Positions 8,467 to 16,059 of a stretch of DNA of 64,000 nt are shown here, one piece after another. Below the pieces are notes generated by a model, which did no database searches, was not told the origin of the DNA, and was given only the letters and a program-made list of their open reading frames with translations. Position 1 is the first letter of the stretch; every line of letters begins with the position of its first letter. The stretch is from Rhizorhabdus dicambivorans (GTDB lineage: Bacteria > Pseudomonadota > Alphaproteobacteria > Sphingomonadales > Sphingomonadaceae). The stretch spans positions 1,962,001 through 2,026,000 of the forward strand of contig NZ_CP023449.1 in assembly GCF_002355275.1 (NCBI RefSeq), in the 5' to 3' direction. The position numbers and the translations under genes are program-made.

Positions 8467-9867
8467 TCAGAACTGGAAGTAGATGAACGGCCCGGTGCCG
8501 GACAGTGGCGTGAACAGGATAATCGACAGGACGGCCGCCAGCAGCGCGCCCATCTGCCAGAAACGGCCCGGATGTCGGAAGCCCGCCAGCGACCGGCGCC
8601 AGCGCGGGGCGAGCCGGTAGCCGATATGCCAGCCGGCGATGATCGCGATGACGATGATCGCCGGCACATAGGGCCAGCTCGCGGTGCCGTCGCCCAGTCC
8701 GGCGAGGCCCCGGAAATAGGTGGTCGTCGTCTCCCATTGCGGGGCGCGGAACGGAACCCAGACCAGCGTCACGAACAGGAAGGTGACGGCCCAGGCGAGC
8801 GGCGGCGGCATCCGCTTCTCGCGCGGCACATGGCGTGACCAGAGCCGGTTGACGATCAGCGCGCCGCCATGGAGCCCACCCCACAGCACGAAGCTCCAGC
8901 TCGCCCCGTGCCACAGCCCGCCGATCAGCATCGTCATGCCCAGATTGGCATAGGTGCGCACGGCTCCTTTCCGGTTGCCGCCCAGCGCGATGTAGAGATA
9001 GTCGCGCAGCCAGTTGGACAGGGTGATGTGCCAGCGGCGCCAGAACTCCTGGATGTCCAGCGATACATAGGGCATCCGGAAGTTGATCGGCAGCCGATAG
9101 CCCATGATCCGGGCAAGCCCGATCGCCATCATCGAATAGCCGAAGAAGTCGCAATAGATTTGCCCGGTATAGCTGAGCAGGCCGAGCCATAAGGTCGCGG
9201 TGTCATATTTGGCTGGATCGGCGAAGATCCAGTCGGCGGCGTAGGCAAGGTTGTCGGCCAGCACGAGCTTGGAGACCGCACCGACCAGGAAATATTGCGC
9301 CCCCAGCAGCATCATCGGCCGGTTCATCCGGAAGGGCCGGGCGAGCTGGGGCATGAACTCCGGCGCGCGGACGATCGGGCCGGCGATCAGCTGAGGGAAG
9401 AAGGCCTTGAAGAACAGGAAGATGACGAGGTCGCGAGTCGCCTTCTTTGTGCCGCGATAGATGTCGACGACATAGGAAATGCCCTGGAAGGTGAAGAAGC
9501 TGATCCCCAGCGGCAGGATGATGCCCAGCGCCCCGGTGGACTGGATGTTGAACAGCGTCTCGAAGCTGGAGACGAAGAAATCGGCATATTTGAAGAAGCC
9601 GAGCGCCAGCAGGTTCAGCGCCACGGCGATGATCATCGCGGCCTTGCGCCGCGACTGCGTCGGCGCGTCCTCTATCACCAGGCCCAGCGCCCAGTTCCAC
9701 AGCGAACAGGCGACGAGCAGGCTCAGCAGCCGCCAGTCCCAGGCCGCATAGAACAGATAGCTGGCGGCGAGCACGATCCAGAAGCGCGCCCGGCTGTTGC
9801 GGACGATCGCCAGCAGCGCCAGCAGCGCGGCGAAGAAGAACAGGAAGTCGATCGAGGTGAACAGCAT
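8467..9867 (-). CDS. MBOAT family O-acyltransferase (AlgI-like)
   Basis: 466 residues of polytopic membrane protein. It opens with MLFTSIDFLFFFAALLALLA, typical of AlgI/PatA/DltB-type MBOATs. It has the YVVDIYRG, GPIVRAPEF, QIYCDFFGYSMMAIGLARIMG and FWRRWHITLSNWLRDYLYI motifs, and the catalytic-type His320 in LWHGASW. AlgI-type proteins pass acetyl groups across the inner membrane for a periplasmic SGNH partner. That partner is encoded directly upstream (stop and start overlap as TGATG). It is a second, independent acetylation route beside the AT3-SGNH protein at 2863. Confidence 0.92.
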   Translation of the reverse strand: MLFTSIDFLFFFAALLALLAIVRNSRARFWIVLAASYLFYAAWDWRLLSLLVACSLWNWALGLVIEDAPTQSRRKAAMIIAVALNLLALGFFKYADFFVSSFETLFNIQSTGALGIILPLGISFFTFQGISYVVDIYRGTKKATRDLVIFLFFKAFFPQLIAGPIVRAPEFMPQLARPFRMNRPMMLLGAQYFLVGAVSKLVLADNLAYAADWIFADPAKYDTATLWLGLLSYTGQIYCDFFGYSMMAIGLARIMGYRLPINFRMPYVSLDIQEFWRRWHITLSNWLRDYLYIALGGNRKGAVRTYANLGMTMLIGGLWHGASWSFVLWGGLHGGALIVNRLWSRHVPREKRMPPPLAWAVTFLFVTLVWVPFRAPQWETTTTYFRGLAGLGDGTASWPYVPAIIVIAIIAGWHIGYRLAPRWRRSLAGFRHPGRFWQMGALLAAVLSIILFTPLSGTGPFIYFQF

Positions 9868-10913
9868 CAGCGCGGGCCCTCCAGCCCCTGCGCGGCCAAT
9901 CCCCGCGTGATCGCGGCGGCGACGACCTCATGGCCCCAGGCATTGAGATGGCCTTCGCCGAGCCGCGAATTGCGGAATCCGGTAAGTGGCCGGCCGGTGC
10001 GCGCATAGGCGGCGGCCATCGCCGGGCCGGCATCGACGAAGGGCAGGCCGGCACGCCGGGCCGCCGCTTCGAACAGCCCCGCCTCGGCCTGCGAGCGCGG
10101 CTCCAGTTCCACCTTGCCATGCGCTTCGTAGCGATAGGCGGGAAGGGCGACGATCGCGATCCGCCGGCCCCGGTTCACCAGTTCGAGAATGTCGTCGAGC
10201 TGGGCCTCGATGGCCGCCCGGTCCAGCGCCTCCTCACCGCTGTTGCGGCCGGCGATGGTCGCCTTGCCGCCGCGGATCATCCAGCCGGTCCAGCTGTCGC
10301 CGGTGCGCAGCGCGGTCAACTCGCTGTTGGCGCGGCGGACAAGGAAGGTCGCCAGCGCCGAATGGCGCATGATCGGCTCGAGCCGTTCCTGCATCGCATC
10401 GCGGCCGGAGGGCGGCCGGGAAAGGCCGGTTGGGCGGCCGGCGGCGTCATGTTCGATCGTCACCCCGGCGTCGCGCAGGTCGAAGGCGTCGCCGCGCGAG
10501 ACCATCAGCACGATCAGGTCCGGCTTCACCGCCGGTTCCAGCCGGTCGATCATCGCCGGCCAGTCCTGCGGGCCCAGCGCGTCGCGGCCGGCGTTCACCG
10601 TTTCCAGCCGAGGCAGCCGCCGCCCGACTTGCGACACGAAATTGGCGTCGGACGGAACCTGCGCGGCGAAGGTCATCGAATCCCCGATGAACAGGGCCCG
10701 CATCCGGCCCGGCACCTTGGGGCCCGGCTCCGGCGCATTAAGCCCGAGGCTGTTGAGCCGGAGGCGCTGGAAGCCCTCGCGCGCCTGAAAATAATCGCCG
10801 GGACTGTTCACATAGCCGAGCGCCGGGTCGAAGATCTGCGTGGAGGGCGAGCTGAGCAGCGCGCGGGCGAAGAGTTCGCCGCCCACGATGGCCACGATCA
10901 GCCAGATCGCCAT
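9867..10913 (-). CDS. AlgJ/AlgX-like SGNH hydrolase, partner of the MBOAT
   Basis: 348 residues if translated from the ATG at 10913. The frame is open further upstream, but that part overlaps the sugar-transferase gene and reads as non-coding. A membrane anchor (MAIWLIVAIVGGELFARALL) is followed by a periplasmic domain with LFIGDSMTF (Ser79 nucleophile) and, near the C-terminus, GEGHLNAWGHE. The latter is where SGNH enzymes usually show DxxH; here a Glu takes the Asp place. The family transfers acetyl from the MBOAT to exopolysaccharide. A good AGGGAG sequence lies about 27 bases upstream of this ATG, so a slightly longer protein with an unusual start is possible. Confidence 0.75.
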   Translation of the reverse strand: MAIWLIVAIVGGELFARALLSSPSTQIFDPALGYVNSPGDYFQAREGFQRLRLNSLGLNAPEPGPKVPGRMRALFIGDSMTFAAQVPSDANFVSQVGRRLPRLETVNAGRDALGPQDWPAMIDRLEPAVKPDLIVLMVSRGDAFDLRDAGVTIEHDAAGRPTGLSRPPSGRDAMQERLEPIMRHSALATFLVRRANSELTALRTGDSWTGWMIRGGKATIAGRNSGEEALDRAAIEAQLDDILELVNRGRRIAIVALPAYRYEAHGKVELEPRSQAEAGLFEAAARRAGLPFVDAGPAMAAAYARTGRPLTGFRNSRLGEGHLNAWGHEVVAAAITRGLAAQGLEGPR

Positions 10914-10999
10914 CGATCCGATGACCTTGCGGATGCTCGTCTCCCTGAAAATCCATGGAACCGGCGCCTGCCGGTTGGGCGGTGGCCGGCCGGGCGGTT

Positions 11000-11761
11000 T
11001 CAGTAGCTGCCGCGCGCCAGGAACACGGCCGGGACGGTCATCGCCAGGATGCGCAGGTCGAGCACCACCGACTTGTTCCGGGCATAGCTGACGTCGAGCG
11101 CGACGCGGCGGCGGTAGGAGACGTTGTTGCGCCCACTGACCTGCCACAGCCCGGTGATGCCCGGCTTCACCCGGCTATATTCGGCGAAATAGCGCCCATA
11201 GCGCTCGATCTCGCCCTCGACGATCGGCCGGGGGCCGACGATGCTCATCTCGCCGCGCAGGACGTTCAGCAGCTGCGGCAGTTCGTCTATGCTGCTTCTG
11301 CGCAGGAAATTGCCGATCGGCGTGATCCGGGGATCGGAGCGGAGCTTGTAGTCGCGCGCCCATTCCGCGCGTGCCTCCGGATCGGTGGCGAGCAGGTGCT
11401 TAAGCCGCGCCTCGGCGTCCGTCACCATCGAGCGGAACTTGAGGCAGGGGAACATCCTGCCGTCCTTGCCCATCCGCCGATGCGCGAAGAAGATCGGCCC
11501 CGGATCGACCGCATAGACCAGACAGGCCACTACGATCATCAGCGGCGCCAGGAAGATCAGCGCGCAGGAAGCAACGCCGATGTCCAATATCCTGACGGCC
11601 AGGAGATCGAGCTGCGATGTCTGTCGTGCCGCACTCTCTTGAAACCCCATGAAGCGACCTCTTTGGGTTGCCCCCGATCCGACGGATGACGCGTACATGA
11701 TAAACCTCGTTCTGCTGCAACGCGGCGAAGTCTGATCCTGAACTGCCAGTTGCCCTTTCAT
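11000..11761 (-). CDS. Undecaprenyl-phosphate sugar phosphotransferase (ExoY/PssY-like)
   Basis: 253 residues. A single hydrophobic hairpin (about residues 57-80) precedes the bacterial sugar transferase domain with KFRSM, a basic [20 protein letters not shown] stretch, [19 protein letters not shown] and [12 protein letters not shown]. The short, one-anchor form (ExoY/RfbP C-terminal type) starts repeat-unit synthesis by moving a sugar phosphate from UDP-sugar to undecaprenyl phosphate. Internal ATGs at 11698 (GAGG upstream) and 11650 (AGAGG upstream) have better ribosome sites than 11761. It heads the minus-strand acetylation cluster, 86 bases before the AlgJ-like gene. Confidence 0.9.
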   Translation of the reverse strand: MKGQLAVQDQTSPRCSRTRFIMYASSVGSGATQRGRFMGFQESAARQTSQLDLLAVRILDIGVASCALIFLAPLMIVVACLVYAVDPGPIFFAHRRMGKDGRMFPCLKFRSMVTDAEARLKHLLATDPEARAEWARDYKLRSDPRITPIGNFLRRSSIDELPQLLNVLRGEMSIVGPRPIVEGEIERYGRYFAEYSRVKPGITGLWQVSGRNNVSYRRRVALDVSYARNKSVVLDLRILAMTVPAVFLARGSY

Positions 11762-12149
11762 CGTTCAACGGCTTGGCGACCAGTGGAGCGATAGTTGAGG
11801 CTGGCCGATCGAAAGTCGCCATCGGCGGCATATTTGCCGGATTTACGCCGTTTTATGGAGGCCCCTAACGTTTATTGGGTCCATTGGTTGCGGGTGCGGC
11901 GAAACGCGTCGGGCAATATTAATGCTGGCTGAATGGCGATCGCAAGCGCCGGGAAACACAGCGTAATTTCATTTCGCATGTGCGAGATAATTTGCGTCGG
12001 CCCCGACTGAACGGCAGATTAACATAGGTTGCGAACGCACCGGCGGGGGCCGGTCGTTACGGGGCGGCGCGGGCACGGGCTGGTCCTGGCGGCTCCCGTC
12101 CGGCTTTCGGGCAACGGTGCCGTGATCGCGGTGAGCGGTTGCTGGCGTT
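11762..12149. promoter_or_regulatory. Intergenic region between the polysaccharide and nitrate clusters
   Basis: About 390 bases, AT-richer than the genes. The sugar-transferase gene reads away from it and cobA ends into it, so it should hold the promoter of the minus-strand acetylation operon. AT-rich candidates lie around 11850-11930 and 11960-12030. I see no convincing ORF, RNA gene or palindromic repeat, and no strong terminator for the nitrate operon. Confidence 0.35.
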
Positions 12150-12932
12150 TCAGGCCGGGAGGACTACCGCCCCCTCCCGCGCCTTCCCCATGGCAGTGGC
12201 ACGGGTCGCTTCGCCGATCAGCAGCAGGGTGGGGTCGTCGTCGCTGATCGCCTGCGTCAGGAAAGAAAGGGCCGAAAGCCGGCCCCGGATCAGCCGTTCG
12301 CCGGGCAGTGAGACGTTGACGGCGATCAGCACTGGCGTGTCGGCCGCCCGGCCGGCCGCAATCAGCTTGCGGGCGATCTCAGGCGCGGCGGCGCGGCCCA
12401 TATAGACCGCCAATGTGCTGTCGGATGTGGCGAGCGCCGCCCAGTCGAGGTCGATCGCCTCGCCCGCGCGGGCGTGCGCAGTGACGAAGGTCAGCCGCCG
12501 GGCGAGCCCGCGAAGGGTCAGCGAGGCGAGCCCGCTCGCCGCCGCCGCGCTGGCGGCCGTGATGCCGGGGCAGATATGGACCGCAATGCCCTGCGCTGCG
12601 AGATGGTCGAGCTCCTCGGTCGAACGGCCGAAGATTGACGGGTCGCCGCCCTTGAGGCGGACCACCCGCTTGCCGCCCAGCGCGGCGGCAAGCAGCAGGT
12701 CGTTGATCGTATCCTGCGCCTTCGAATGGCGTCCCGATCGCTTGCCGACGCTGACCAGTTCGGTGCCCGGCGCGGCGAGGTCGAGGATTCCCGGGCCGAC
12801 CAGCGCGTCGTGGAAGATGATCTCGGCGGCGGCGATCAGCTTCTCGGCCTTGCGCGTCAGCAGGTCGGGGTCGCCGGGCCCGGCGCCGACCAGCCAGACG
12901 CTGCCCGGGGCGATCATCTCATTCGGCTGCAT
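12150..12932 (-). CDS. cobA: Uroporphyrinogen-III C-methyltransferase (SUMT)
   Basis: 260 residues from ATG 12932 (MQPNEMIAPG); an upstream in-frame extension overlaps nasA and is not credible. Motifs are VWLVGAGPGDPDLLTRKAEK (SAM-binding loop), VRLKGGDPSIFGR and the central PGITAASAAAA. It methylates uroporphyrinogen III twice to precorrin-2, the siroheme precursor. It is the single-domain form, not the CysG fusion. It overlaps the end of nasA by 14 bases and is the last gene of the nitrate operon. Siroheme is the cofactor of NirB, which explains the location. Confidence 0.93.
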   Translation of the reverse strand: MQPNEMIAPGSVWLVGAGPGDPDLLTRKAEKLIAAAEIIFHDALVGPGILDLAAPGTELVSVGKRSGRHSKAQDTINDLLLAAALGGKRVVRLKGGDPSIFGRSTEELDHLAAQGIAVHICPGITAASAAAASGLASLTLRGLARRLTFVTAHARAGEAIDLDWAALATSDSTLAVYMGRAAAPEIARKLIAAGRAADTPVLIAVNVSLPGERLIRGRLSALSFLTQAISDDDPTLLLIGEATRATAMGKAREGAVVLPA

Positions 12933-15540
12933 GGACCTTCTCCGCGGTTGCGAGGGTGTCGGCGAGGATACGGGCGAGGGCGGGGCGGCAGGATCCACAA
13001 TTGGTGCCGGCGCGGATCGCCTTGCCGATCGCGGTGACGTCGGCCAGTTCCTCCGCGACGATCGCGCTGACGATGGTGCGCAGGCCGATGTCGAAGCAGA
13101 CGCAGACCACAGGCCCGCGATCGGGCATCGCCCCGGGCGCGCGGCCGGCAAGCAGGGTCGGCGCCACCTCGGGCGCTTCCAGCTGGGCGATCAGCCAGTC
13201 GCGGCCCGGCAGCTCGCCTGTGCGGGTGACGAACAGCACCGCCGCAAGCCTGTCTCCAGCCACCACCGCGATCCGGCGGGTGCCCTTGGCCGGGTCGGCC
13301 GCCTCCATCCGCGTGCCGGCCGGCAGCCAGCCGTCGATCGCCTTGTCGTCCTCGGCACCGGCCAGCTCGTAGAGCGTACCGCCATTGACCGTGATCCGCG
13401 TCGCCCACAAGGCGGGCGGCAGGCTCGCCGTGCCGGCATCGCCGCGCAAGATCAGGAAGGCGCGCCATTCGATCGCGACCTTCTCCACCTTCGCGGGCGT
13501 GGACTTGAACCCTGGCTGGCCCGAATGCGGATCGGTCAGCGGGCGCGGCAGCAGGCCGGTGCGGCCGCCGGTGGATTGGCGATCGGTCCAGTGGATCGGG
13601 GTGAATATCTCGCCGGGCCGTTGGCCCTCGCTGATACCGACGCGGAACAGGCTCTGGCCCTGCGGGGTCGCGACCCGGGCGATGTCGCCGTCTTCGAGGC
13701 CGAACCGTCCTGCATCGCCGGGATGGATCTCGACCAGCGGTTCCTCGCGGTGGCGGGCGAGCTTGGGCGACAGGCCGGTGCGGGTCATGGTGTGCCATTG
13801 GTCGCGGTAGCGGCCGGTGTTGAGCGTCAGTGGCCAGTCTTTCAGCGGATCGGCCAGCGCAGCCTGCACGGTGGAGACCAGCCGGGCCTTGCCGTCGGGG
13901 GTCGGGAAGCGGCCATCGGCGAAGGATCGTTCGCCCCACCGCACCGGTTCCATTGCGTCATAGGCGGGATTGCCGATCGCCGCATGGTCGCGCAGGTCGA
14001 GCATCCGCGCACCCTTGTTGTCATAGGCGGTCAGCCGGGCATGTTCGCGATAGATGTCGGCCGGGCCGCCATAAGCGAAGGCGCTCGCCCAGCCCATCCG
14101 CGCGGCGACCTCCTTGATGATCCACCAGTCCGGCTTCACCTCGCCGGGCAGCGGCAGCGCCTGGCGCTGGCGGCTGATCCGCCGCTCGCTGTTGGTGACG
14201 GTGCCGTCCTTCTCGGCCCAGGCGGCGGCGGGCAGGCGGACATGGGCGAAGCGGCCGGTGTCGGTGTCCGCCATCACGTCGGAGACGACGACGAAGGGGC
14301 AGGCGGCCAGCGCGTCGCGCACCCGGTTGGCATCGGGCATCGAGACGGCGGGGTTGGTCGCCATCACCCAGATCGCCTTGATCCGGCCTTCTTCGACCGC
14401 GCGGAACATGTCGACCGCCTTCAGGCCCGGCTTGGTCGCCATGCGCGGGGCGGACCAGAAGCGGCCGACCCGGGCGACGTTCTCGGGCGCGAAATCCATA
14501 TGCGCGGCCAGGGTGGATGCGAGCCCGCCCACCTCGCGCCCGCCCATCGCATTGGGCTGGCCGGTGATGGAGAAGGGTGCCGATCCAGGCTTGCCGATCC
14601 GGTTGGTGGCAAGGTGGACGTTGATGACCGCGTTGACTTGGTCGGTGCCGCGCAGCGCCTGGTTGATCCCTTGGCTGAACAGCGTGACGGTGCGCGGGTG
14701 CGCCGCGAACAGTTCGTAGAAGCGCAGCAGCTGCTCGGGCGCGACGTCGCAGCTGCGGGCGGTGCTCCACAGGTCGCTGCCCTGGCCGATCATGTCCCAG
14801 AAGCCCTGCGGGATCGACACGTTCGCGGCGAGATACTCCTCATCGACGAGGCCCGCGCGCAGGCAATGGGCGAGCAGCCCGTTCATCAGCGCGACGTCGC
14901 TGCCAGGGCGGATGGCGAGATGCAGGTCGGCATCCTCGCAGGTCTCGGTGCGGCGCGGATCGATCACCACCAGCTTGGCGCCGCGCTTTTCGCGGGTCGC
15001 CTGGATGCGCTGGTAGACGATCGGGTGGCACCAGGCGGTGTTCGATCCGACCAGCACGAACAGGTCAGCTTCGTCGAGATCGTCATAGCTGGCCGAGACG
15101 ACATCCTCTCCAAAGGCGCGGATGTGGCCGGCCACGGCGCTCGACATGCAGAGCCGCGAATTGGTGTCGATGTTGCTGGTGCCGATGAAGCCCTTCATCA
15201 GCTTGTTGGCGACATAATAGTCTTCGGTGAGCAGCTGGCCGGAGACATAGAAGGCGACGCTCTCCGGCCCGTGCCGCGCGATCGTGTCGTTGAACCGCTT
15301 GACGACGAGGTCGAGCGCCTTGTCCCAGCTCGCCCGCTTCTCGCCGATCATCGGGTGGAGCAGCCGTCCGCCGAGGCCCACCGTCTCGCCCAGATGAGTA
15401 CCCTTCGAGCAGAGCTTGCCGCGATTGGCGGGATGCTCGGGATCGCCTTCGATGCGCAGCTGGCGATCGCCGGCCGGCGTGGCCCGGACGCCGCAGCCGA
15501 CACCGCAATAGGGACAGGTGGTGCGGATGGCGTCGCTCAT
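12919..15540 (-). CDS. nasA: Assimilatory nitrate reductase catalytic subunit
   Basis: 873 residues. The N-terminal [4Fe-4S] ligands are C9, C12, C16 and C44 (CPYCGVGC, GKLCSKG). The molybdopterin oxidoreductase body follows (TNSRLCMSSAVAGH, LFVLVGSNTAWCHP), then a molydopterin-dinucleotide-binding domain (LTLNTGRYRDQWHTMTRTG). The C-terminus has a BFD-like [2Fe-2S] domain (CVCFD ... GTNCGSCRPAL). That arrangement is typical of the cytoplasmic NasA/NarB type that reduces nitrate to nitrite. Start ATG 15540 lacks a clear Shine-Dalgarno; a palindromic repeat lies 29 bases upstream. nirD precedes it and cobA overlaps its end. Confidence 0.95.
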   Translation of the reverse strand: MSDAIRTTCPYCGVGCGVRATPAGDRQLRIEGDPEHPANRGKLCSKGTHLGETVGLGGRLLHPMIGEKRASWDKALDLVVKRFNDTIARHGPESVAFYVSGQLLTEDYYVANKLMKGFIGTSNIDTNSRLCMSSAVAGHIRAFGEDVVSASYDDLDEADLFVLVGSNTAWCHPIVYQRIQATREKRGAKLVVIDPRRTETCEDADLHLAIRPGSDVALMNGLLAHCLRAGLVDEEYLAANVSIPQGFWDMIGQGSDLWSTARSCDVAPEQLLRFYELFAAHPRTVTLFSQGINQALRGTDQVNAVINVHLATNRIGKPGSAPFSITGQPNAMGGREVGGLASTLAAHMDFAPENVARVGRFWSAPRMATKPGLKAVDMFRAVEEGRIKAIWVMATNPAVSMPDANRVRDALAACPFVVVSDVMADTDTGRFAHVRLPAAAWAEKDGTVTNSERRISRQRQALPLPGEVKPDWWIIKEVAARMGWASAFAYGGPADIYREHARLTAYDNKGARMLDLRDHAAIGNPAYDAMEPVRWGERSFADGRFPTPDGKARLVSTVQAALADPLKDWPLTLNTGRYRDQWHTMTRTGLSPKLARHREEPLVEIHPGDAGRFGLEDGDIARVATPQGQSLFRVGISEGQRPGEIFTPIHWTDRQSTGGRTGLLPRPLTDPHSGQPGFKSTPAKVEKVAIEWRAFLILRGDAGTASLPPALWATRITVNGGTLYELAGAEDDKAIDGWLPAGTRMEAADPAKGTRRIAVVAGDRLAAVLFVTRTGELPGRDWLIAQLEAPEVAPTLLAGRAPGAMPDRGPVVCVCFDIGLRTIVSAIVAEELADVTAIGKAIRAGTNCGSCRPALARILADTLATAEKVHAAE

Positions 15541-15568
15541 CTGATGAGCGCGCTCGCCGCATGGGCAC

Positions 15569-15656
15569 CGTCATCCCGGACTTGATCCGGAATCCCGCTT
15601 TTTTTGGCGGCGCCGGAGGAAGAAGCGGGACCCCAGGCCAAGCCCGGGGTGACGAC
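15569..15656. repeat. Dispersed palindromic element, copy 1 (REP/BIME-like)
   Basis: An imperfect inverted repeat of about 88 bases between nirD and nasA. The left arm begins CGTCATCCCGGACTTGATCC and the right arm ends AGCCCGGGGTGACG, with ~32-base arms around a T-rich centre. Copies 2 and 3 are at 53930 and 59293. In the RNA of the nitrate operon it would fold into a long hairpin, which could protect or attenuate the nirBD part relative to nasA. Confidence 0.85.
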
Positions 15657-15673
15657 ACCAAGGGCCGGGGCCG

Positions 15674-16054
15674 TCATGCCGCCGCCTTCTCCGTGCAGGC
15701 GCCTTCGCCCTCGGCCGCCAGTGCCGCCAGCATCGCCATGCGCGAGATCAGGATGCGGCCCGCGTCGATCCGCACCGGGATGGTAGGCACGCAGCCCTCG
15801 TCCTCGCCCAGCGCCTCGCCGCTCACCAGCGAGATGCGCCAGTTGTGCAGCGGGCAGGTCACCGCCTCGCCATGGACGATGCCCTGGCTCAGATGCCCCT
15901 GCTTGTGGGGGCAGCGGTTGACCAGCGCATAGAGCTTGTTGCCCGCCGTGCGGAATATCGCAATCTCGTCGCTGCCCGCGGTCTTGATGGTACGGGCACC
16001 GCGCAGCGGAATCTCCACCAGCGCGCCGACGTCGAGCCAATCTCCGGTCACCAT
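15674..16054 (-). CDS. nirD: Nitrite reductase [NAD(P)H] small subunit, Rieske type
   Basis: 126 residues. The Rieske fold motif is intact: CPHKQGHLS and CPLHNW provide two Cys and two His for a [2Fe-2S] cluster. Some NirD proteins have lost these ligands. It is the small partner of NirB in the cytoplasmic, siroheme-dependent nitrite reductase that makes ammonium. GGAG lies upstream of ATG 16054, and the gene starts 5 bases after the nirB stop. The last ~20 residues are Ala/Glu-rich. Confidence 0.92.
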   Translation of the reverse strand: MVTGDWLDVGALVEIPLRGARTIKTAGSDEIAIFRTAGNKLYALVNRCPHKQGHLSQGIVHGEAVTCPLHNWRISLVSGEALGEDEGCVPTIPVRIDAGRILISRMAMLAALAAEGEGACTEKAAA

Positions 16055-16059
16055 GTCGC

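Noticed and set aside
5892-8669. 925-codon open frame opposite the RTX protein
   Set aside because: Its low-complexity sequence mirrors the RTX codons and it overlaps the MBOAT gene.
12415-15585. 1056-codon open frame opposite nasA
   Set aside because: Opposite-strand shadow; nasA has all cofactor ligands.
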